A stretch of 7,412 bases of DNA from Alphaproteobacteria bacterium. GTDB lineage: Bacteria > Pseudomonadota > Alphaproteobacteria > M2410. Made by a program: the position numbers and the translations under genes. How positions within the stretch are numbered: the first letter of the stretch is position 1; each line of letters begins with the position of its first letter. Shown here one piece after another: positions 6,498 to 7,412 of the stretch. The stretch spans positions 1 to 7,412 of the forward strand of contig JAJFIN010000212.1 in NCBI GenBank assembly GCA_021774955.1, read 5' to 3'. The notes beneath the pieces were generated by a model. The model was given only the letters and a program-made list of their open reading frames with translations, was not told the origin of the DNA and made no database searches.

Positions 6498-7412
6498 ATG
6501 ACAACACCTAAAGATCTATTGAAGCTAATTGACGGATATTGCCGCACCACCGGGTGGAGCCATAGTCGTTTTGGGCGGGAAGTTCTTCGAGACCCAAGTT
6601 TTACTAAGAAGCTGAAGGACGGCCGGCAACCGCGAATGGATACCGTTCAGAAAATCACAGAATTCATTGACGCACCGTCGTCGACATCGAGGGATTACAC
6701 AACCCCCAGAACGCCAGCTAACAGTGAGCAACTTGGCATGAGCAATAATCTTACTCACCTAAAACGCCTCGAAACTGAAAGCATACATATTATGCGTGAG
6801 GTTGCAGCAGAGTGCCGCAATCCGGTCATGCTTTATTCGATTGGCAAAGATTCTTCTGTCATGATGCATTTAGCTTTGAAAGCGTTTTATCCTTCAAAGC
6901 CTCCTTTTCCGATTATGCATGTGGATACGACTTGGAAGTTCCGTGAGATGATTGATTTCCGAAACGACTTTGTTGAAAAGCATAGTTTGGATTTGATTGT
7001 ACACATCAATGATGAAGGTGTTCAGCAGGGGGTCGGTCCGTTCACGCACGGTTCTGCAATCCACACAGAAATCATGAAAACCCAAGGTCTCAAACAAGCT
7101 TTAGACAAATATGGATTTGATGCCGCATTTGGCGGGGCTCGTCGCGATGAGGAAAAATCGCGAGCAAAAGAGCGGATTTTCTCATTTAGAAGTCGGCAAC
7201 ATCGTTGGGACCCAAAAAATCAGCGGCCGGAGCTTTGGAACATTTACAATAGCCAGATTCATAAAGGGGAAAGCATGCGCGTTTTCCCGCTTTCAAATTG
7301 GACGGAATTGGATATTTGGCAATATATTTATCTCGAAGATATTCCCATTGTTCCTCTCTACTTTGCCAAAAAAAGGCCGGTTGTTGAGCGTGATGGTTCT
7401 TTGATCATGGTG
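6498..7412 (+). CDS. cysD: Sulfate adenylyltransferase subunit 2 (CysD) with an N-terminal helix-turn-helix-like extension; 3' end outside window
   Basis: With the GTPase subunit CysN, CysD makes adenylyl sulfate (APS) from ATP and sulfate in the cytosol. From the ATG at 6738 the protein matches CysD from its first residues (LTHLKRLETESIHIMREVAAE). The PP-loop SIGKDSS is at CysD residues 34-40, and HVDTTWKFREM, GGARRDEEKSRAKERIFSFR and VFPLSNWTELDIWQYI follow. About 225 of some 300 residues are visible, and cysN probably follows. The frame is open upstream to an ATG at 6498, adding 80 residues. Residues 3-58 of the extension (DLLKLIDGYC, then SRFGREVLRDPSFTKKLKDGRQPRMDTVQKI) resemble small alphaproteobacterial helix-turn-helix proteins. 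Residues 60-80 are a Ser/Thr/Pro-rich linker. The first in-frame stop upstream is TAA at 6456, and no ATG lies between. Neither ATG has a strong Shine-Dalgarno. CysD identity is near certain. A fused product is likely from the frame but could reflect an indel in the C run at 6703-6707. Confidence 0.85.
   Translation, partial: MTTPKDLLKLIDGYCRTTGWSHSRFGREVLRDPSFTKKLKDGRQPRMDTVQKITEFIDAPSSTSRDYTTPRTPANSEQLGMSNNLTHLKRLETESIHIMREVAAECRNPVMLYSIGKDSSVMMHLALKAFYPSKPPFPIMHVDTTWKFREMIDFRNDFVEKHSLDLIVHINDEGVQQGVGPFTHGSAIHTEIMKTQGLKQALDKYGFDAAFGGARRDEEKSRAKERIFSFRSRQHRWDPKNQRPELWNIYNSQIHKGESMRVFPLSNWTELDIWQYIYLEDIPIVPLYFAKKRPVVERDGSLIMV

Noticed and set aside
6525..6758. Minus-strand frame of 77 codons opposite the HTH extension
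   Set aside because: The plus-strand reading gives a coherent helix-turn-helix domain continuous with CysD. The minus-strand product resembles nothing known.
7111..7404. Plus-strand frame of 97 codons near the right edge
   Set aside because: It is an out-of-frame shadow of cysD, whose frame is continuous and strongly conserved here.

Overview
The window looks like part of a surface-polysaccharide locus from an alphaproteobacterium of moderate GC. The taxonomic guess rests on the style of the GalU, Ugd and CysD proteins and on a small helix-turn-helix domain of a kind I associate with that class. No rRNA or marker gene is present to confirm it. All six coding regions are normal in length except the first and last, which are cut by the window edges. 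I see no tRNA, rRNA, CRISPR array, transposase or prophage gene.

Layout. A rightward block holds the C-terminal part of a multi-spanning membrane protein that is probably a polysaccharide polymerase (3-677). A non-coding leader of about 325 bases follows, with a TATAAT box. Next comes a polyprenyl-phosphate sugar-1-phosphate transferase of the WbaP type (1003-2475) and a bifunctional mannose-1-phosphate guanylyltransferase/mannose-6-phosphate isomerase (2578-4002). A leftward pair, galU (5385-6260) then ugd (4005-5324), meets manC tail to tail with only two bases between the stop codons. A divergent region of 237 bases packed with short dyads separates galU from a rightward reading frame that runs off the end of the window (6498-7412). 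Its last 225 visible residues are CysD, the small subunit of ATP sulfurylase.

How the genes fit together. ManC makes GDP-mannose, GalU makes UDP-glucose and Ugd oxidises that to UDP-glucuronate. The transferase loads the first sugar onto the undecaprenyl-phosphate carrier, and the membrane protein may polymerise repeat units. This is the precursor supply and initiation part of an acidic heteropolysaccharide pathway of Wzy type. CysD belongs to sulfate activation (APS, leading to PAPS). It could be ordinary cysteine biosynthesis that happens to lie next door, or it could supply sulfate for decorating the polymer.

The most unusual point is that the cysD frame is open for 80 codons upstream of the normal CysD start. 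Those codons encode a recognisable helix-turn-helix-like domain plus a Ser/Thr/Pro-rich linker, giving an apparent DNA-binding-domain/ATP-sulfurylase fusion. The upstream region carries repeated TGTAGC/GCTACA half-sites that could be its operator or an alternating RNA structure. A one-base error in a run of five C in the linker would instead separate two genes, so this needs checking before it is believed.
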